Shown: positions 35,606 to 43,895 of the stretch, one piece after another | How the letters are laid out: each line of letters opens with the position of its first letter | Position numbering within the stretch: the stretch's first letter is position 1 | Source: Saprospira grandis str. Lewin | GTDB lineage: Bacteria > Bacteroidota > Bacteroidia > Chitinophagales > Saprospiraceae | Assembly (NCBI RefSeq): GCF_000250635.1 | Contig: NC_016940.1 | Location: 2,156,001-2,220,000 of the forward strand | Direction of reading: 5' to 3' | Length of the DNA: 64,000 bases | Notes under the pieces: generated by a model | What the model saw: only the letters and a program-made list of their open reading frames with translations | Told to the model about the DNA's origin: nothing | The model's database searches: none | Translations under genes and position numbers: made by a program

Positions 35606-35830
35606 GGCCTAGCGATGTGGAGCAGTGGCCCAGAGGGCCAGACCAAGGCGGCTTTGCCGCCGCAGGGCCGAGCGAGTAGCGAGCTGCGCAACGTAGCGCC
35701 GACGAGCGAAGCGAGGCGGAGGCCCCAAAATAGCAGCGAGCTGCGGAACGACAACAAGAACTTTAGTTCGCAGTTCGACGACCGAAGGGAGTAACCGCCG
35801 CAAGGCGAAGCCGCAGCGGAGGCCCCAAAA
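35606..35830 (-). repeat. Interspersed modular repeat, copy 11 (with TCGTCGA submodule)
   Basis: Plus-strand reading: GGCCTAGCGATGTGG, GGCCCAGAGGGCCAGACC, GGCGGC-TTT-GCCGCC, GGGCCGAGCGAGTAGCGAGC, GTAGCGCC, GGAGGCCCC, then AACTTTAGTTCGCAG, TTCGACGACCGAAGGGAGTA and a second GGAGGCCCC. It faces copy 10. Confidence 0.84.
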
Positions 35831-35833
35831 AAC

Positions 35834-35870
35834 AAAATGCCCATTCCACAAAAGCGGGAATAGGCATTTT
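35834..35870 (-). terminator. Terminator of the gldE-gldD-rlmB unit
   Basis: On the minus strand AAAATGCCTATTCC and GGAATGGGCATTTT form a stem (with G-T pairs) followed by GTTTTTT, 20 bases past the rlmB stop. Confidence 0.78.
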
Positions 35871-35890
35871 AGGTATAGTGCAAAACGAGA

Positions 35891-36649
35891 TTACTTTTGT
35901 TGGCGCATGATTTCGTAGAGCGTAATGCCCGTGGCCACCGAAACATTAAAAGAGTCGGTTTGGCCACGCATAGGCAAAAGGAAATGCTCATCAACCTTCT
36001 CGAGCAAAACGCGATTGACGCCCTTATGCTCATCGCCCATAATGAGGGCTAGGGGGAGATTGAGTTCTAGATCATAAAGCATTTTTTTGCCCTCTAGGTC
36101 GGCGGCAATCAGTTGCAGGCCATTCATTTGAAGGTATTCGGCCGTTTGGATCAGGCTATTTACTCGGCAGACGGGCAAATGATTGAGTGCGCCAGCAGAG
36201 CTCTTCATGGCCGAATCGTTAATTTGGGCCGAGCCTTTTTTTGGAATAATCAGGGCATCGGCTCCGGCGGCTTCTGCAGAGCGGGCGATAGCGCCAATAT
36301 TGCGGACATCCGTCACGCCATCTAGCAAAACAAAAAGCGGGTGCTTGCCTTTTTCATAGGCCAATAAGAGCAAATCTTCTACCTGATAATAGGGGATAGG
36401 AGAGAGCAGGGCCACCACCCCTTGGTGGTTTTTGCGTGTATAATTATTGAGGCGTTCTTTGGGGACCGTTTGCAGGGGGACGTCTAGTTCCTTACAAGCC
36501 TTGCGCAAATCCTTTTCGAAAGGGCCACGGACATTAGCGGCCAGGATAATTTTTTCAAAATTGCGTTTAGCTTCAAGGGCGTCCATTACAGGATGACGGC
36601 CGAAAATCATTTCTTGATCGGGCGTCTTTTTTGGTCTGCGGTGCTGCAT
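35891..36649 (-). CDS. rlmB: 23S rRNA (guanosine-2'-O-)-methyltransferase RlmB-like (SpoU/TrmH)
   Basis: A 252-residue SPOUT methyltransferase. It has an N-terminal substrate-binding domain (EMIFGRHPVMDALEAKRNFEKI) and a C-terminal SpoU domain with motif 1 DVRNIGAIARSAEAAGAD, motif 2 ALIMGDEHKGVNR and motif 3 LPMRGQTDSFNVSVATGITL, which form the knotted SAM site. It should methylate G2251-type positions in 23S rRNA (or a tRNA guanosine, as other SpoU members do). It is the last gene of an operon, 14 bases after gldD. Confidence 0.92.
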   Translation of the reverse strand: MQHRRPKKTPDQEMIFGRHPVMDALEAKRNFEKIILAANVRGPFEKDLRKACKELDVPLQTVPKERLNNYTRKNHQGVVALLSPIPYYQVEDLLLLAYEKGKHPLFVLLDGVTDVRNIGAIARSAEAAGADALIIPKKGSAQINDSAMKSSAGALNHLPVCRVNSLIQTAEYLQMNGLQLIAADLEGKKMLYDLELNLPLALIMGDEHKGVNRVLLEKVDEHFLLPMRGQTDSFNVSVATGITLYEIMRQQK

Positions 36650-36663
36650 GAAAAGCGATTAGA

Positions 36664-37281
36664 TTATTGAGAATTGGCCCATTTAAAGCTATTGATCATT
36701 CCCATAACATCCGTTTTGACAAAGTCAATAACAGGGGCCATAGAGTCAGCTTCTGGGCGGGTATTAAAATAGAGAGAGGCCCGAACAGCATGTTGGCTAC
36801 TATCGGTGAGTAGGAGCTGAAAGGGCGAGGCCACATGGCCTTCAATGTTAAATAAAACGCCATAGACCTTATCTTCTGGGCGGTTGATGACATAATCATC
36901 GAGGCTAGCGGCCTTGGCAGTATGCTCTTCGGCTAGGCGATAAGCATCGCTATACATTTTATAGAGTTCCTCTTCAATAGGGCCTTTAGAAAGGTCGGTA
37001 TAGGTGAAGTGTAGGCGGCCATTTAGGCTTTTAAAATTGAGGTCGAACCAGCAGGGGTGAAGTGCTTGGCGGTTGCCCAAGGTAGTATCTTGGACAAACT
37101 CCATATAGTCGGGATAATCAAAATGGAAGGCACAGAAATTTGTATCTAATGCCTGGTAGTTGCGCTCTGGATAAACGACCTTAGGGTAAATGCGTTTTTT
37201 GGGAATATACACCTCTTCTTCTTGGCAAGAAAGCAAAGAAAGACAGAGACCCAAAAAGAGCCAAAAGAAAGAAGTCTTCAT
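36664..37281 (-). CDS. gldD: Gliding motility lipoprotein GldD
   Basis: A 205-residue lipoprotein needed for gliding and type IX secretion in Flavobacterium. The signal FLGLCLSLLSC ends at a lipid-attachment Cys, then EEEVYIPKKRIYPKVVYPER, the conserved start of mature GldD (proline-rich, with YPRI-like elements). NFCAFHFDYPDYMEF, HPCWFDLNFKSLNGRLHFTY and VYGVLFNIEGHVASPFQ are further family segments. It lies directly after gldE (15-base gap) as in other Bacteroidota. Its molecular role is still unclear; it sits in the inner or outer membrane facing the periplasm. Confidence 0.94.
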   Translation of the reverse strand: MKTSFFWLFLGLCLSLLSCQEEEVYIPKKRIYPKVVYPERNYQALDTNFCAFHFDYPDYMEFVQDTTLGNRQALHPCWFDLNFKSLNGRLHFTYTDLSKGPIEEELYKMYSDAYRLAEEHTAKAASLDDYVINRPEDKVYGVLFNIEGHVASPFQLLLTDSSQHAVRASLYFNTRPEADSMAPVIDFVKTDVMGMINSFKWANSQ

Positions 37282-37296
37282 AAAGAATAGTCATTT

Positions 37297-38721
37297 TTAG
37301 GCCAAAACCTGCTCGCCGGCACTCTCTGCCAAAGTGACCTTAATGGTCTCTATACGGCGTTTTGTGGTGCTAAGGACCTGAAACTTGATCCCTTGAAAGA
37401 GCAGTTGGCTATTTTTCTTGGGCATACTTCCATGAATCATCAAAAGTAGGCCAGCTAGCGTTTCTGCAGAAGAGCGAGCTTCTTCAAAAAGTTCGGGCTC
37501 AATATCCATAATTTTGCAAGCTTCTTGGATAGAAGTCTTGGCCTCAAAAATATAGATATGCTCGCTTATTTTGGTGTAACCTTGCGATTCGGGCTCGTCA
37601 AATTCATCATTGATTTCGCCCACAATTTCTTCTAGAACATCCTCTAAGGTAACAATTCCCGAGCTGCCCCCATATTCATCAACCACAATGGCCATATGCG
37701 TCCGACGATGCTGAAACTCATTAAATAAGTCGTCGATTTTTTTGTTCTCTGGGATAAAAAAAGCCGGGCGGATCAAGCTGTGCCAGTCAAAGCTGTCATC
37801 TTTATCAAAGTGCTCTATCAAGTCTTTTGTATGCACAATCCCCAACACCTTATCAAAGGTTTCTTCATAAACGGGAATTCTAGAGTAGTTGGAGTTTTGC
37901 AAAACGGCCAAGAGCTCACTAAAGTTGATGCTGCTATCTACAGCTTCTACATCTACTCGGGCACACATAATGTTTTTGACCGTCGTATTGCCAAATTTAA
38001 CAATCCCCTTGAGAATGTCAATGTCTTGCTCGGCATATTTGGTATCGCCTACGGTAAGCTCAATGGCTTGTTCAATGTCTTTATCGGTCACGACATTCAT
38101 GCCCGAATGCTTGGCCAAACGGCGCTCAATAATGCGGGTGGCATTAACCAAAACCCAACTTAGCGGCCAAAATAAACGACGCAAGAGGAGTAGGGGCTGG
38201 GCCATCAATTTGCTTAGCCGCATGTTGTTGCTGGTCGCATAAACCTTGGGCGCTACCTCTCCAAATAAAACCAATAAAAAGGTAACAAGCACCACGGTTA
38301 CCAAAAAAGATAACCAAGCTGGAGTGCTTTCTGGAAGCAACTGCGCAAAAAGAAAATTGGAGGTGAGAATAATGCCAATATTGACAAAATTATTGCTGAT
38401 CAGAATCGTAGACAATAAATAATGAGGCTTCTCCAAAAGACGTAGAATACGCCCTCTTGGTCCACCCTTATTTACCGCCTGCTTCTGCAATTCTTCAATA
38501 TCATTATGCGTAATAGAAAAAAAAGCGACTTCCGAGCCAGATAGCAAGGCCGAACAGGCTAAAAGAAGAATAATGCTGCCGAGAGAAATCCATGTGGCGG
38601 GCCCCAAATCAGTTAAAAATAAAAAGCTGAGGCCCAGTTCGGATGGAATAAGGTCTGTGTCCAAAATAATACGCTTAGATGAAGAATATAAGGGCGCTGC
38701 CCCCAAAGAGCAACTACTCAA
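37297..38721 (-). CDS. gldE: Gliding motility-associated CBS-domain membrane protein GldE
   Basis: A 474-residue protein of the CNNM/CorC-hemolysin type. It has four membrane helices (DUF21, GSIILLLACSALLSGSEVAFFS through LVTFLLVLFGEVAPKVYA), two CBS domains (NIMCARVDVEAVDSSINFSE; IRPAFFIPENKKIDDLFNEF with DEYGGSSGIVTLEDVLEEIV) and a C-terminal CorC_HlyC domain (EHIYIFEAKTSIQEACKIM). The start drawn is a TTG at 38721; another TTG at 38664 (LDTDLIPSELG) fits other GldE starts better. It is co-transcribed with gldD; ssb has its own terminator before it. It aids GldD in gliding and may move divalent cations. Confidence 0.93.
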   Translation of the reverse strand: MSSCSLGAAPLYSSSKRIILDTDLIPSELGLSFLFLTDLGPATWISLGSIILLLACSALLSGSEVAFFSITHNDIEELQKQAVNKGGPRGRILRLLEKPHYLLSTILISNNFVNIGIILTSNFLFAQLLPESTPAWLSFLVTVVLVTFLLVLFGEVAPKVYATSNNMRLSKLMAQPLLLLRRLFWPLSWVLVNATRIIERRLAKHSGMNVVTDKDIEQAIELTVGDTKYAEQDIDILKGIVKFGNTTVKNIMCARVDVEAVDSSINFSELLAVLQNSNYSRIPVYEETFDKVLGIVHTKDLIEHFDKDDSFDWHSLIRPAFFIPENKKIDDLFNEFQHRRTHMAIVVDEYGGSSGIVTLEDVLEEIVGEINDEFDEPESQGYTKISEHIYIFEAKTSIQEACKIMDIEPELFEEARSSAETLAGLLLMIHGSMPKKNSQLLFQGIKFQVLSTTKRRIETIKVTLAESAGEQVLA

Positions 38722-38858
38722 AACCCTCTTTTAGAATGCTATTCTACTAGAGGCTTTAGCCAATATACTAAGTAGTTAGCTAATATAGAACTATCTGCTA
38801 TTTATTTCAAGAGCAGATAAATAAATGAAGGCCAAGAAGAAAAAAAAGCCCCAAAAAG

Positions 38859-38891
38859 AAAGGACCAATAGCCCGCAGGCTATTGGTCCTT
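38859..38891. terminator. Intrinsic terminator between ssb and gldE
   Basis: AAGGACCAATAGCC-CGCA-GGCTATTGGTCCTT, a perfect 14-bp stem. T-rich sequence follows on both strands; on the minus strand it ends the ssb transcript 22 bases after its stop. Confidence 0.88.
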
Positions 38892-38912
38892 TTAAACTCC
38901 AAAAACTAAGGT

Positions 38913-39401
38913 CTAGAAGGGAAGATCATCTGCATCACCTTCACTATCATAGCTTTCTTTTTGTGTCGTATCTCCTCCAGAGTTAGTTGAGCCGCTAGCT
39001 GTGGGCTGCTGCTTTTCTCCATTCATATCTACAGGCTCTTCAGGGGGAGGGGGGCTGGTATATCCTCCTCCGCTGTTCTCGCGTTTTTCTAAAGAACGGA
39101 AAAGATTAGCCGCAATTTCTGTCATATAACGAGTATTTCCATTTTCATCCTCCCAGCTACGGCTTGTAATTTTGCCTTCCACATAAACGAGGCTTCCTTT
39201 TTTGAGCTGCTGAGCCGCACGCTCGGCCGCTTGGCGCCAAATAATGATATTGTGCCATTCCGTTTTGGTCTGCCACTCCCCATTCACTTGGTAGTTTTCA
39301 TTGGTGGCCATCGTAAAACGAGTGTAAACAGCGCCACTAGGCAATGTTTTCATTTCTGGGTCCTTCCCCAGATTTCCAATTAAGGTCACTTTGTTGATCA
39401 T
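38913..39401 (-). CDS. ssb: Single-stranded DNA-binding protein
   Basis: A 162-residue SSB for replication, repair and recombination. The OB fold is MINKVTLIGNLGKDPEMKTL..., with WHNIIIWRQAAERAAQQLKKG and EGKITSRSWEDENGNTRYMT, then a Pro/Gly/Ser-rich flexible linker and the acidic C-terminal tip DADDLPF that binds partner proteins. A well-placed promoter lies just upstream and a terminator downstream, so it can be made alone, although the mutY-ssb-gldE-gldD order is conserved in the phylum. Confidence 0.97.
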   Translation of the reverse strand: MINKVTLIGNLGKDPEMKTLPSGAVYTRFTMATNENYQVNGEWQTKTEWHNIIIWRQAAERAAQQLKKGSLVYVEGKITSRSWEDENGNTRYMTEIAANLFRSLEKRENSGGGYTSPPPPEEPVDMNGEKQQPTASGSTNSGGDTTQKESYDSEGDADDLPF

Positions 39402-39433
39402 AGTCTATAAATATTTAGTATATCTAAGTTTTA

Positions 39434-39464
39434 CAAATGTAGGCCTAATTTTTTGGATTCGCAA
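39434..39464 (-). promoter_or_regulatory. Promoter of ssb
   Basis: On the minus strand TTG (39464-39462), 20 bases, then TACATTTG (39441-39434), a full match to the Bacteroidota consensus, 33 bases before the ATG. Confidence 0.75.
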
Positions 39465-39482
39465 CTGTTATTAAAGTTTTTA

Positions 39483-40550
39483 TTAAAAAAAGGCCAATTG
39501 TTTTTTCTCCCAATATTGGGCAATGAGCCGAGGCAGGGGGTAGTTGGGCCAGCTTTGGGCATCTACTAGCTCCCAATCTGCCGCTAGGGCCTGAGCTAAA
39601 GGCTGTTTGGGCCAAAGAAAACGAGCAATAATTTTCTGATGAGAGAGCTGCTGTTGTTCTTGGCCAGAAATTAAGGCCCAGTCTTGCTCTTCTAGCTCCC
39701 AATGCGCCCAAAGTGTTTTTAGTTCGCTGGTTTTTAGGGGCTTGTCGAGCTCTATCATCGGAAATTCATATAAGCCCTGCCAAATGTCTTTTTCTTGCCG
39801 CTTCCTGAGGTAGTAGGCCCCGCTAGGGCTCTGCCAAATGAAGTAGTAAAAATAACGCTTTTTGATCTTTAGTTTTTTGCCTTTTTTGGGCAGTTCTAGC
39901 TGCTGTTTGTTGGCTTTGGCTTGGCAGTTTTTGGCCAAGGGACAGTCTCCACAACTAGGGTTCTTGGGCCGACAATGCAGGGCCCCAAAATCCATCATGG
40001 CTTGGTTGTAATTGGCCGGATCGTCTTCCCATAAAAGGGCCTGCGCTTTGGCCTTAAACCACTTTTTGCCCGCACTGCTGTCTATGGGCAATGCTTGCCC
40101 AAAATACCGACTCAATACCCGATATACATTGCCATCCACTACTGCATAGGGCAAGTCATAGGCAAAAGAGGCTATGGCCGCCGCCGTGTATTCGCCCACG
40201 CCTTTTAGGTCCAAAATAGCCTTGTAGTTGTCTGGAAAAACACCGCCATATTCTGCCACTATTCGCTTTGCCGTCGCCTGAAGGTTTCTGGCCCGAGCAT
40301 AATAACCCAAGCCCTGCCAAAGTTTCATCAGCTTCTGCTCTTCAGTCTCCGCCAGTTCTTTTATGCTCGGATAGGCCGCTATAAATCGCTCATAATAGGG
40401 TAGGCCCTGCTCCAAACGAGTTTGCTGCATGATGATTTCCGCCAACCAGATTTTATAGGGATCTTGGCCCTCTTTCCAAGGCAAATAACGCCCCTCCCGC
40501 TGCTCAAACCATTGCCTCAGCTGCTTTGAAAAGTAAAGGTCTATATCCAT
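39483..40550 (-). CDS. mutY: Adenine DNA glycosylase MutY
   Basis: A 355-residue enzyme that removes adenine opposite 8-oxoguanine. The start at 40550 (MDIDLYFSKQ) is chosen because the longer frame to 40706 only reads through repeat copy 12. The HhH region is LWQGLGYYARARNL..LKGVGEYTAAAIASF, with the catalytic Asp in YAVVDGNVYRV and Glu in WLAEIIMQQTRLEQ. The [4Fe-4S] loop has four Cys (CRPKNPSCGDCPLAKNC), and a C-terminal NUDIX-like domain reads the 8-oxoG. First gene of the mutY-ssb-gldE-gldD neighbourhood. Confidence 0.95.
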   Translation of the reverse strand: MDIDLYFSKQLRQWFEQREGRYLPWKEGQDPYKIWLAEIIMQQTRLEQGLPYYERFIAAYPSIKELAETEEQKLMKLWQGLGYYARARNLQATAKRIVAEYGGVFPDNYKAILDLKGVGEYTAAAIASFAYDLPYAVVDGNVYRVLSRYFGQALPIDSSAGKKWFKAKAQALLWEDDPANYNQAMMDFGALHCRPKNPSCGDCPLAKNCQAKANKQQLELPKKGKKLKIKKRYFYYFIWQSPSGAYYLRKRQEKDIWQGLYEFPMIELDKPLKTSELKTLWAHWELEEQDWALISGQEQQQLSHQKIIARFLWPKQPLAQALAADWELVDAQSWPNYPLPRLIAQYWEKKQLAFF

Positions 40551-40586
40551 TTTGCTTTCCTTTTTTTCAAAGGTACAATTTTTTTT

Positions 40587-40700
40587 GGGGGCCTCCTGCC
40601 TGCGGCAGGCGCTACGTTTCGCAGCTCGCAAGTCTGCTCGGCCCTGCGGCCTGACGGCCTTGGTCTGCGGCTGCGCCGCACTGCTCCACATCGCTAGGCC
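40587..40700 (+). repeat. Interspersed modular repeat, copy 12
   Basis: GGGGGCCTCCTGCC-TGC-GGCAGGCG, CTACG, CAGCTCGCAAGTCTGCTCGG, GGTCTGCGGC-TGC-GCCGCA and CACATCGCTAGGCC. It lies right upstream of mutY. Confidence 0.84.
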
Positions 40701-40819
40701 GCTCAACAGTTATCTTTTAGCTAAACTTCCCGCTTCGGCCCCTTAAAAAGGTCCAATTGTTACCAATAAGTTAAAGTACTGACTTAATGAACTTGTTTCT
40801 AAAGGCTAATGAGCTAGCT

Positions 40820-41134
40820 TTTTGTTAGCTCGAGCTAGGACTTAAGTAGCTCGACCTAAGGTTTTGTTAGCTCGAGCTAGGACTTTATTAGCTCGACCTA
40901 AGGTTTTGTTAGCTCGAGCTAGGACTTAAGTAGCTCGACCTAAGGTTTTGTTAGCTCGAGCTAGGACTTAAGTAGCTCGACCTAAGGTTTTGTTAGCTCG
41001 AGCTAGGACTTGAGTAGCTCGACCTAGGGTTTTGCTTGCTCGAGCTAGGACTTAAGTAGCTCGACCTAAGGTTTTGTTAGCTCAAGCTAGGACTTGAGTA
41101 GCTCGACCTAAGGTTTTGCTTGCTCAAGCTAGGG
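40820..41134. repeat. 42-bp tandem repeat array, about 7.5 units
   Basis: The unit is TTTTGTTAGCTCGAGCTAGG followed by ACTTAAGTAGCTCGACCTAAGG. Units begin at 40820, 40862, 40904, 40946, 40988, 41030 and 41072, with a partial one at 41114. Each unit is itself two diverged 21-bp halves sharing TAGCTCGA-CTA. Stops occur in every plus-strand frame, so it is not coding. The units carry the palindrome AGCTCGAGCT. A few units hold point changes (for example GACTTTATTAG, TTGCTTGCTC). Confidence 0.92.
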
Positions 41135-41150
41135 TTTTATGCGTCTAGAG

Positions 41151-41289
41151 GCGGCGAAGCCGCCGGCTGAGGGATGGATAAGGGTGGCCCGAAGGGCCAG
41201 ACCAAGGGCGAAATAAAATGAGCCCGCAGGGCCGAGCAGCCCTGCGAGCCCTGACACAGCCCGACCCGGCCAAAGGCCGGGGCAGCCCC
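41151..41289 (-). repeat. Interspersed modular repeat, copy 13 (GGGGCTGCCCC type)
   Basis: Plus-strand reading: GCGGC-GAA-GCCGC, GGCTGAGGGATGG, GGCC-CGAA-GGGCCAGACC, GGGCCGAGCAGCCCTGCGAG, CAGCCCGACCCGGCC-AAA-GGCCGGGGCAGCCCC. It follows the tandem array and precedes the end of the next minus-strand gene. Confidence 0.84.
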
Positions 41290-41295
41290 AAATCA

Positions 41296-42774
41296 TTATA
41301 ATTTTACTACAGGAAGAAGTTGGTAAACTCCATTTTCCCCCTCAATCAATAGGCGATATTGCCCCGCAGGCCAGGGACTCAAATCATATTCTAACCTTTG
41401 ATTTTGGCTGAACTCTAGCTTATTTTGCTCTAGCAATTGGCCCAAATTATTGTAGAGTTTGAGCGTATAGCGGCCAGCCGGCCATGCCGCCTGAATAGAG
41501 ATATTTGCAGGGCTAGGGTTGGGCCAGCACTGAATGTTGCCCCAGACTAGCTCCGCTTTTTGTTGGACCAAAATAGGCGAGTAGTACCATTGGCCATTTC
41601 TGCTTTGCCAAGCCAAACGGAAGTAGCGCTCTCCTTGAACATTGGGCGAAAATTGCTGGGGAAAATCTGGAGCAGCCCATTGGGCCAAGGGGCTAAAATC
41701 TATCCCATTAGGACTAATTTCTAGTTGTAAATTAGCCAGCTCATCTAAACTAGAAAAAGCCCAGACGAGCTGCTGCTCCTCCCAGCGGAAAAAGCGAAGT
41801 TGATCTTCAGAAAGGAGGGTCTCTTCTAGGGTGTAACTGGGTTCTAGTTCAATAAACTGCCCCACCGCCATATAATCAAAAAAGTAATCTCGACCCCCAC
41901 GAAGGGCAATGCGGTCCACGCCACAATAGGTATTATCAATGCGGTCTTCTAGGCCAATACTGACCTTATCATTATTAAAAAGCTCGGCTTGAATACGGCC
42001 AGTGCTACAATCTCTACGGATTTCTGTGCGGTACCAAACCCCTCTAGGTTGGTTTAGTGTGGGACCAGTGGCATTGGAGGCCGTTCCTGCATTTCTGCGT
42101 TCAATACCAAACTCAGAAGAGCCCGTTACATCGGCATTTCGGCGGAGGCTATAGCCATTGAAGCTGGCATTTTCTAGGCCGTAGCGGTTCCAGTTGCAAT
42201 CGGGGAAATTGCTGGCTCGAATTTCTCGGCCAATAAAGCGATAATTATTGAGGCTACTGCCAATAGCCTTCCAGCCTCCCTGAGGGTCACAGGCGGCTGT
42301 TTTTCGGAGAACGACATTGGGGGCAAAAGTGCTTGCATCCTGCTGGATCTGCCCGCCCGAAATGCTGTTCCAGCCCGAAAAGCTGCTAAAGTCATCAAAG
42401 AAAATAAAGGTGGCTGCTCCATTACTCGCTGAACTAGCACTAGGGTTATCGTAGTAGGCATAAATATCTGTGCTGCCATTGGCGGCCAAGTTGGGCAATT
42501 CTACCCAGACCACCGCGCCAGAGGCATTCTGAAAGGTTTCTATCCAAAAATCAATAAGCGTAGTCCCATCTTGAGTAGTAAAACGAAGGTCGTTAAACTG
42601 TGGATCCATGCCCGTTTGATAGAGCAGGTCGATACGGATTTGGTAACTGTTAAGAGCATTGCCTGAGTTTTCTTGGATAGCAATGCGCTGCCGCTGGTTC
42701 CAGCCTGTTAGCCATTGGGCCGATAAAGAAGAACTGAATAAAAGGAGTAGTAGGGTAAATGGAATAAATCGCAT
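41296..42774 (-). CDS. DUF2341-domain protein with type IX sorting domain
   Basis: A 492-residue secreted protein. The signal peptide is FTLLLLLFSSSLSAQ. The DUF2341 domain covers about 20-110 (WNQRQRIAIQENSGNALNSY, DLRFTTQDGTTLIDFWIE, YAYYDNPSA). A concanavalin-like region follows (FFDDFSSFSGW ... VDRIALRGGRDYFFDYMAVG). The last ~80 residues (CWPNPSPANISIQAAWPAGR ... LYNNLGQLLEQ ... WPAGQYRLLIEGENG) are a type A sorting domain, so it should pass through the type IX system and be anchored or released at the surface. It may bind glycans or act as an adhesin; the ligand is unknown. Confidence 0.88.
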   Translation of the reverse strand: MRFIPFTLLLLLFSSSLSAQWLTGWNQRQRIAIQENSGNALNSYQIRIDLLYQTGMDPQFNDLRFTTQDGTTLIDFWIETFQNASGAVVWVELPNLAANGSTDIYAYYDNPSASSASNGAATFIFFDDFSSFSGWNSISGGQIQQDASTFAPNVVLRKTAACDPQGGWKAIGSSLNNYRFIGREIRASNFPDCNWNRYGLENASFNGYSLRRNADVTGSSEFGIERRNAGTASNATGPTLNQPRGVWYRTEIRRDCSTGRIQAELFNNDKVSIGLEDRIDNTYCGVDRIALRGGRDYFFDYMAVGQFIELEPSYTLEETLLSEDQLRFFRWEEQQLVWAFSSLDELANLQLEISPNGIDFSPLAQWAAPDFPQQFSPNVQGERYFRLAWQSRNGQWYYSPILVQQKAELVWGNIQCWPNPSPANISIQAAWPAGRYTLKLYNNLGQLLEQNKLEFSQNQRLEYDLSPWPAGQYRLLIEGENGVYQLLPVVKL

Positions 42775-42882
42775 ACATTTTAGGTTTGTGATAAAGAAAA
42801 TCGTACTTGTCTTGTCACAAAGCTATAAAAATGTGTGGATTATATTTAGTGGCTTAAAGTAAATTAAGGTTTAGTTTAAATC

Positions 42883-43887
42883 TTAAAAGTCCCAAATAAC
42901 CTCCTCTATTGTTCCTATTGCGGCCTGGATTTTAGCCTGCCATTGTTGTTCGTCATGGGGTTGGATGCCCGTACCAAATAGGGACAGCGCCCGCAGATTT
43001 TTCCAGCCCGCCAAGTTTTTAGGCAAGCCGTTTAGGGGCGTATCATTGAGGTTGAGGGCCTGTAGTTGGGGGAGCTCGCAAAGAAATTCGGGCAGTTGGC
43101 CAAGACGATAGAGCCCCACCAAATGTAGGCTATGCAGTTGGGGCAATTGGCCCAAACTGGGCGGTAGTTCTTCTAGAGGCGCCTCTCTGAGGGCCAGAAA
43201 ATGAAGGTTTTGGAGTTGGCCAATCTCTTGGGGCAAGAGCTGCAAGCCTGCCCCCTGTAAAATGAGGCGCTCCAAATTGCGCAGCTCAAAAATGACCATG
43301 GGAAAGCCATCGAGGCTATCCAACTGAATAAATAGGCCCTTGAGCGCTTGTAGTTGGGCCAAACTAGCGGGAAGTTTAGAGGCCCGCTGAAAAGAAATAG
43401 ATAGCTCTTCTAGTTGGCTCAGCCGCTCTATGCGCTCGGGCAAGCGGATGAGGAGGTTGTTTTCTAGATGAAGAGCCTTAATTTGTTTGAGCGACCAAAA
43501 ATGCTCGGGTAGTTGGACCAATTGATTATGGGCCAAGTTAAAGGTTTCGGCTTGCTGAAAATGCAGCAAAAAGAGCGGGAACTTCCGCAACTTATTGCGG
43601 CTAATATCTACCGATTTGGCCAAAGGGGCCAGGGCCAGTAAGCAATCGGGCAGCTCAAAGAGGCCCAAACCCGATAATTGCAGGCCCTTTTCTCGAATCT
43701 GATCAAAGAGCTTGGGAAAACTATAGAGGGCCCGATATTGCTCTTCATAAAAGGCAAGGCAATCTTGCAGTTGCTGAAAACGGGGCCGAAGGTCTTTGCC
43801 TTCTCCCTTGGCTAGCAAAAGGGCCAATTCCATGTTTTCGGCCTGCCCCGAATACAAGAGGGCTTCTATGTTTTCCCAATCACTCAT
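42883..43887 (-). CDS. Leucine-rich repeat protein
   Basis: A 334-residue protein with about ten LRRs of the LxxLxLxxNxLxxLP plan between residues ~60 and 320 (for example VDISRNKLRKFPLFLL, FNLAHNQLVQLPEHFW, LHLENNLLIRLPERIE). No signal peptide or membrane helix is present, so it is probably cytoplasmic and acts in protein-protein contacts. An N-terminal helical region (MELALLLAKGEGKDLRPRFQ) is of the kind found in WGR/LRR-like Bacteroidota proteins. It starts 8 bases after the stop of the lipoprotein gene and is probably co-transcribed with it. Confidence 0.85.
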   Translation of the reverse strand: MSDWENIEALLYSGQAENMELALLLAKGEGKDLRPRFQQLQDCLAFYEEQYRALYSFPKLFDQIREKGLQLSGLGLFELPDCLLALAPLAKSVDISRNKLRKFPLFLLHFQQAETFNLAHNQLVQLPEHFWSLKQIKALHLENNLLIRLPERIERLSQLEELSISFQRASKLPASLAQLQALKGLFIQLDSLDGFPMVIFELRNLERLILQGAGLQLLPQEIGQLQNLHFLALREAPLEELPPSLGQLPQLHSLHLVGLYRLGQLPEFLCELPQLQALNLNDTPLNGLPKNLAGWKNLRALSLFGTGIQPHDEQQWQAKIQAAIGTIEEVIWDF

Positions 43888-43895
43888 CTCATTCT

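Noticed and set aside
40551-40706. A longer mutY beginning at 40706
   Set aside because: The extra residues are repeat copy 12 read in frame; homologous MutY proteins begin at the MDIDLYF-like position.
40820-41134. A repeat-protein gene in the 42-bp array (unit length divisible by three)
   Set aside because: Stops (TAG, TAA) recur in each plus-strand frame of the unit, and no start or flanking frame supports a gene.
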